Assembly (NCBI GenBank): GCA_935421135.1
Contig: OW285194.1
Span: 6,646,376 to 6,710,375, forward strand
Direction: 5' to 3'
Source of the DNA: Bugulina stolonifera
Taxonomy: Eukaryota > Bryozoa > Gymnolaemata > Cheilostomatida > Bugulidae
Length of the DNA: 64,000 bases
The position numbers and the translations under genes are program-made. Below are positions 61,720 through 64,000 of this stretch, piece after piece; the first letter of the stretch is position 1, and each line of letters starts with the position of its first letter. The notes under the pieces are model-generated. The model saw only the letters and a list, made by a program, of their open reading frames with translations, searched no databases and was not told where the DNA came from.

Positions 61720-61860
61720 ATGCAGACGTGCACAAAAAGAAAAAGCAACACCTGCGCTTGGCTAAACTGATTATATTAACTAGATATCCGCTGACCACAC
61801 TGTCCTCACTTTGTTGAAGAGCTTCAAGTTAGATTTCGCATGTTCATTGGTGATGCCTGA
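61720..61860 (-). pseudogene. Family remnant I: fragment of module 2
   Basis: About 140 bases on the minus strand translate to GITNEHAKSNLKLFNKV, matching GAITDEHVKSNLKLFNKV of gene G. Past a stop there is a scrap resembling LAKCKCCSFFSCMF with most Cys lost. It is a tiny leftover of another copy. Confidence 0.6.
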
Positions 61861-62871
61861 GCCGAATATGTCTACTGTGTTTAGCTAGGACTATGATAGC
61901 AACTGTTGTGAACTAACTTTTGTACCATGTGGCTTCATTGCATTATTTTATTCAACTGAGGCTACACTGTCAGAGTTGAAGTATTTTGTATAGTTTCCTA
62001 CTTGAACATTGAGACTCATCACTACGATAGTTCACCATCACTAAAAAGCATTTTACAGCAGTTCACATGAAAGTATAAATAAATCTTTTGTTATTATTAT
62101 GATAATACTTTTGTATCTTCAAATTTGAAAATTTTCGTTACCCTTGCGCTATTTTGAGTGTCTTAGCTTGTTGTGTGATGTAGTTGACTGCACTGCCCTA
62201 TATTTTACATGATGCAAGTAGCTGCAGCCTAGTATATGATGAGCTAAAAGTTGTCCCCTATTTAGATTAAAACAAGCAAAAAGATGACAACTTTATATTT
62301 ACTATTTAAGACAGAAATCATTCAAAAATTTTGTCAGAAGAAATATTTCCGCGCCTTTAACAAAAATGCATCTACATGTAAAGACTAGGAAGGTTATAAT
62401 CTAATTCAGGAAAGATTATATTATTCATTATTGTCCAATGCTTTAGTACCACTATGTTGCTATTCCATTGTATCATGGATATTAGTATACAAACGATGCA
62501 GTACAATCGTGTATAATTGTACAAGGATATTGAGGCAAAATTACACGAGCCTATGTGAGACCAAGAGATATACAATGTACTCGTAGTATTCGGGGATTAT
62601 CTTCGTACTGCTAAATTGGCCTACCAACTTAATGATAAGTACATTTGCATCTACATGTATATTAATTACATAATATAATTATGAAGATTCAACGAAAAAA
62701 ATAAAAAAAACATCAAAATACTGATTTTGTCTAATATGTTGCTCATGTACATGATGTCAATTATACACATAAATAAACTAATAAAAGCAAAATCTATTTT
62801 ATAATACGGTATGCCAAATCAACTCCAATTAGGAAAATTACACTAATGCTGTATATAAGCTGTTTCTCAGA

Positions 62872-63933
62872 CTACTCCTGAAATACTTCAATGCACTGGA
62901 TGATATCTGCGAAATTCTTCCTTCTAGCTAAGTCTAGTGGTGATTTATTTTTATTGTTCTCCATGCTTATTAAATGCAAATGTTGAGTTGCTAATAATAT
63001 GAATTGTAGCAGACATTTTACTGTTGCGGTATAACCCCTGTTTGCAGCGTAATGTAGGGCTGTGTCACCATCTTGATTCCTTATTACCAAAATCTTATAT
63101 AAGTCAGATGCTGTTCGGAATTTAAGCAGCATTTCCAGGGTCTCCGTGTGTCCCTGAAAGGTTGCACTGTGCACTGGTGTATTTCCAATTTCGTCTTGTA
63201 TCACCAATAGTTTGCACAAGTCACCAGGCTGTAAAGCGTTAAGTAGAGATTCAACTATGTCTGTGTGTCCTTCGCATGCTGCGATTTGTAACACTGTCTC
63301 ACCTTGATCACTTTGTACTGTTAATATATTATACAAGTCATTCGGTGGAAGAGGATGAATCAGGCATTTCACCGTATTTAGGTGCTGTTTCCTTGTTGCC
63401 ATATGCAGTGGTGTATAACCCCCATAGGCATTCTTCTCCATCAGTAACTTGTAAAAGTCACCTGGTGGTAAACAGTTTATCATGCAGCTTACTGCTTCTG
63501 TATGCCCTTGCTCGACTGTACTGCGTATAGGTGAATATTTATAGTTAACCTTAATAGCCAACAGCTTACAGAATTCCACCGTTGGCAAAGAGTTAATTAG
63601 ACACTTCAGTATATCTGCGCGACCTTTATTTCCAGCGCAGTGAACAACAGCATCACCAAAACAATCACGAGTTGCCAGAGGCTTGACAAGATTGCTTGAT
63701 GGTAGACACTCAGTCAGCATATTCATTACTTCAGTATGCCCTCTCCAAGCAGCGTTGTGCAGCACTGTTCTTCCATATTCATCCGTGGCACTTAACGCAC
63801 TCAGTCTGTCAGCGGCTGACATAGGAGACAGCATTTCCATAACACCATCAGCATTGTTCTGATCAACAAACTCAAACAGTTTACTTACATGTATCATTCC
63901 ATTGGTTGCCATACTCACTGAAATCACACTCAT
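62872..63933 (-). CDS. Ankyrin-repeat protein with 39-residue repeats
   Basis: An uninterrupted 353-residue frame from ATG at 63933 to the stop before 62872. After about 50 residues (SKLFEFVDQNNADGVMEML, itself repeat-like) come seven to eight ankyrin repeats with TxLHxAA and GHTExVxxLL signatures. The unit is 39 residues rather than the usual 33, because each repeat ends with an added helix-like LPPGDLYKLL segment. No signal peptide, kinase or death domain is present, so it is probably a cytosolic or nuclear protein-binding scaffold. It could be a single-exon gene, or the last exon of a longer one whose start lies beyond 64000. The repeats are well kept, so it looks functional. Confidence 0.8.
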   Translation of the reverse strand: MSVISVSMATNGMIHVSKLFEFVDQNNADGVMEMLSPMSAADRLSALSATDEYGRTVLHNAAWRGHTEVMNMLTECLPSSNLVKPLATRDCFGDAVVHCAGNKGRADILKCLINSLPTVEFCKLLAIKVNYKYSPIRSTVEQGHTEAVSCMINCLPPGDFYKLLMEKNAYGGYTPLHMATRKQHLNTVKCLIHPLPPNDLYNILTVQSDQGETVLQIAACEGHTDIVESLLNALQPGDLCKLLVIQDEIGNTPVHSATFQGHTETLEMLLKFRTASDLYKILVIRNQDGDTALHYAANRGYTATVKCLLQFILLATQHLHLISMENNKNKSPLDLARRKNFADIIQCIEVFQE

Positions 63934-64000
63934 GCAGTCTATAATAGTTATACTATTGAATATGCAGCTTTGCCTACCTAGTAACTAACCACTACTACTA

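Overview
This is an AT-rich eukaryotic (animal) window. It has many small exons joined by short GT-AG introns, secreted multidomain proteins (NHL propeller plus HYR-like domains), ankyrin repeats, and abundant short non-autonomous transposons. The style fits an early-branching metazoan, most likely a demosponge. That placement is inference: no rRNA or mitochondrial marker is present. Every gene I can support lies on the minus strand. Exon boundaries were worked out by eye from splice sites, reading phase and comparison between paralogs.

The main content is a tandem, lineage-specific gene family that I cannot match to any named family. Its standard form has five coding exons (intron phases 2, 1, 0, 0) and encodes about 530-565 residues. 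Exons 1-4 encode a roughly 150-165-residue, probably helical N-terminal domain that ends in a near-invariant exon containing FINQQSCIYTSDGW. Exon 5 encodes a Ser/Thr/Glu-rich linker followed by two copies of a Cys/His-rich, probably zinc-binding module of about 125 residues. Nine copies or remnants occur: A (5924-10228), B (29792-33093), D (39990-43125) and G (55715-59397) are intact. C (35693-38940) has a 1-base insertion. F (46950-54333) has a single in-frame stop. E (44738-45620) has lost its N-terminal exons. H (60188-61215) is decayed. I (about 61720-61860) is a scrap. B, C and D also share flanking DNA, as do E and F, so the array grew by segmental duplication.

Other genes: a tandem pair of small secreted Cys-containing proteins with the same five-exon structure (11434-13768 and 15781-17877); a secreted NHL/HYR-like protein (23823-27116); and at the right edge an ankyrin protein with 39-residue repeats (62872-63933), possibly continuing outside the window.

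The non-coding part is rich in mobile elements. There is a 1.98-kb foldback element in intron 2 of F, a complete solo LTR in intron 2 of G with a related copy at 22.5 kb, a piggyBac-like TTAA-flanked MITE at 34457-34991, several hairpin MITEs, and two tRNA-like SINE heads. The palindrome TACATGTA is strikingly over-represented. The stretches 1-5900, 17.9-22.5 kb, 27.1-29.8 kb and 33.8-35.6 kb hold no gene I can support.
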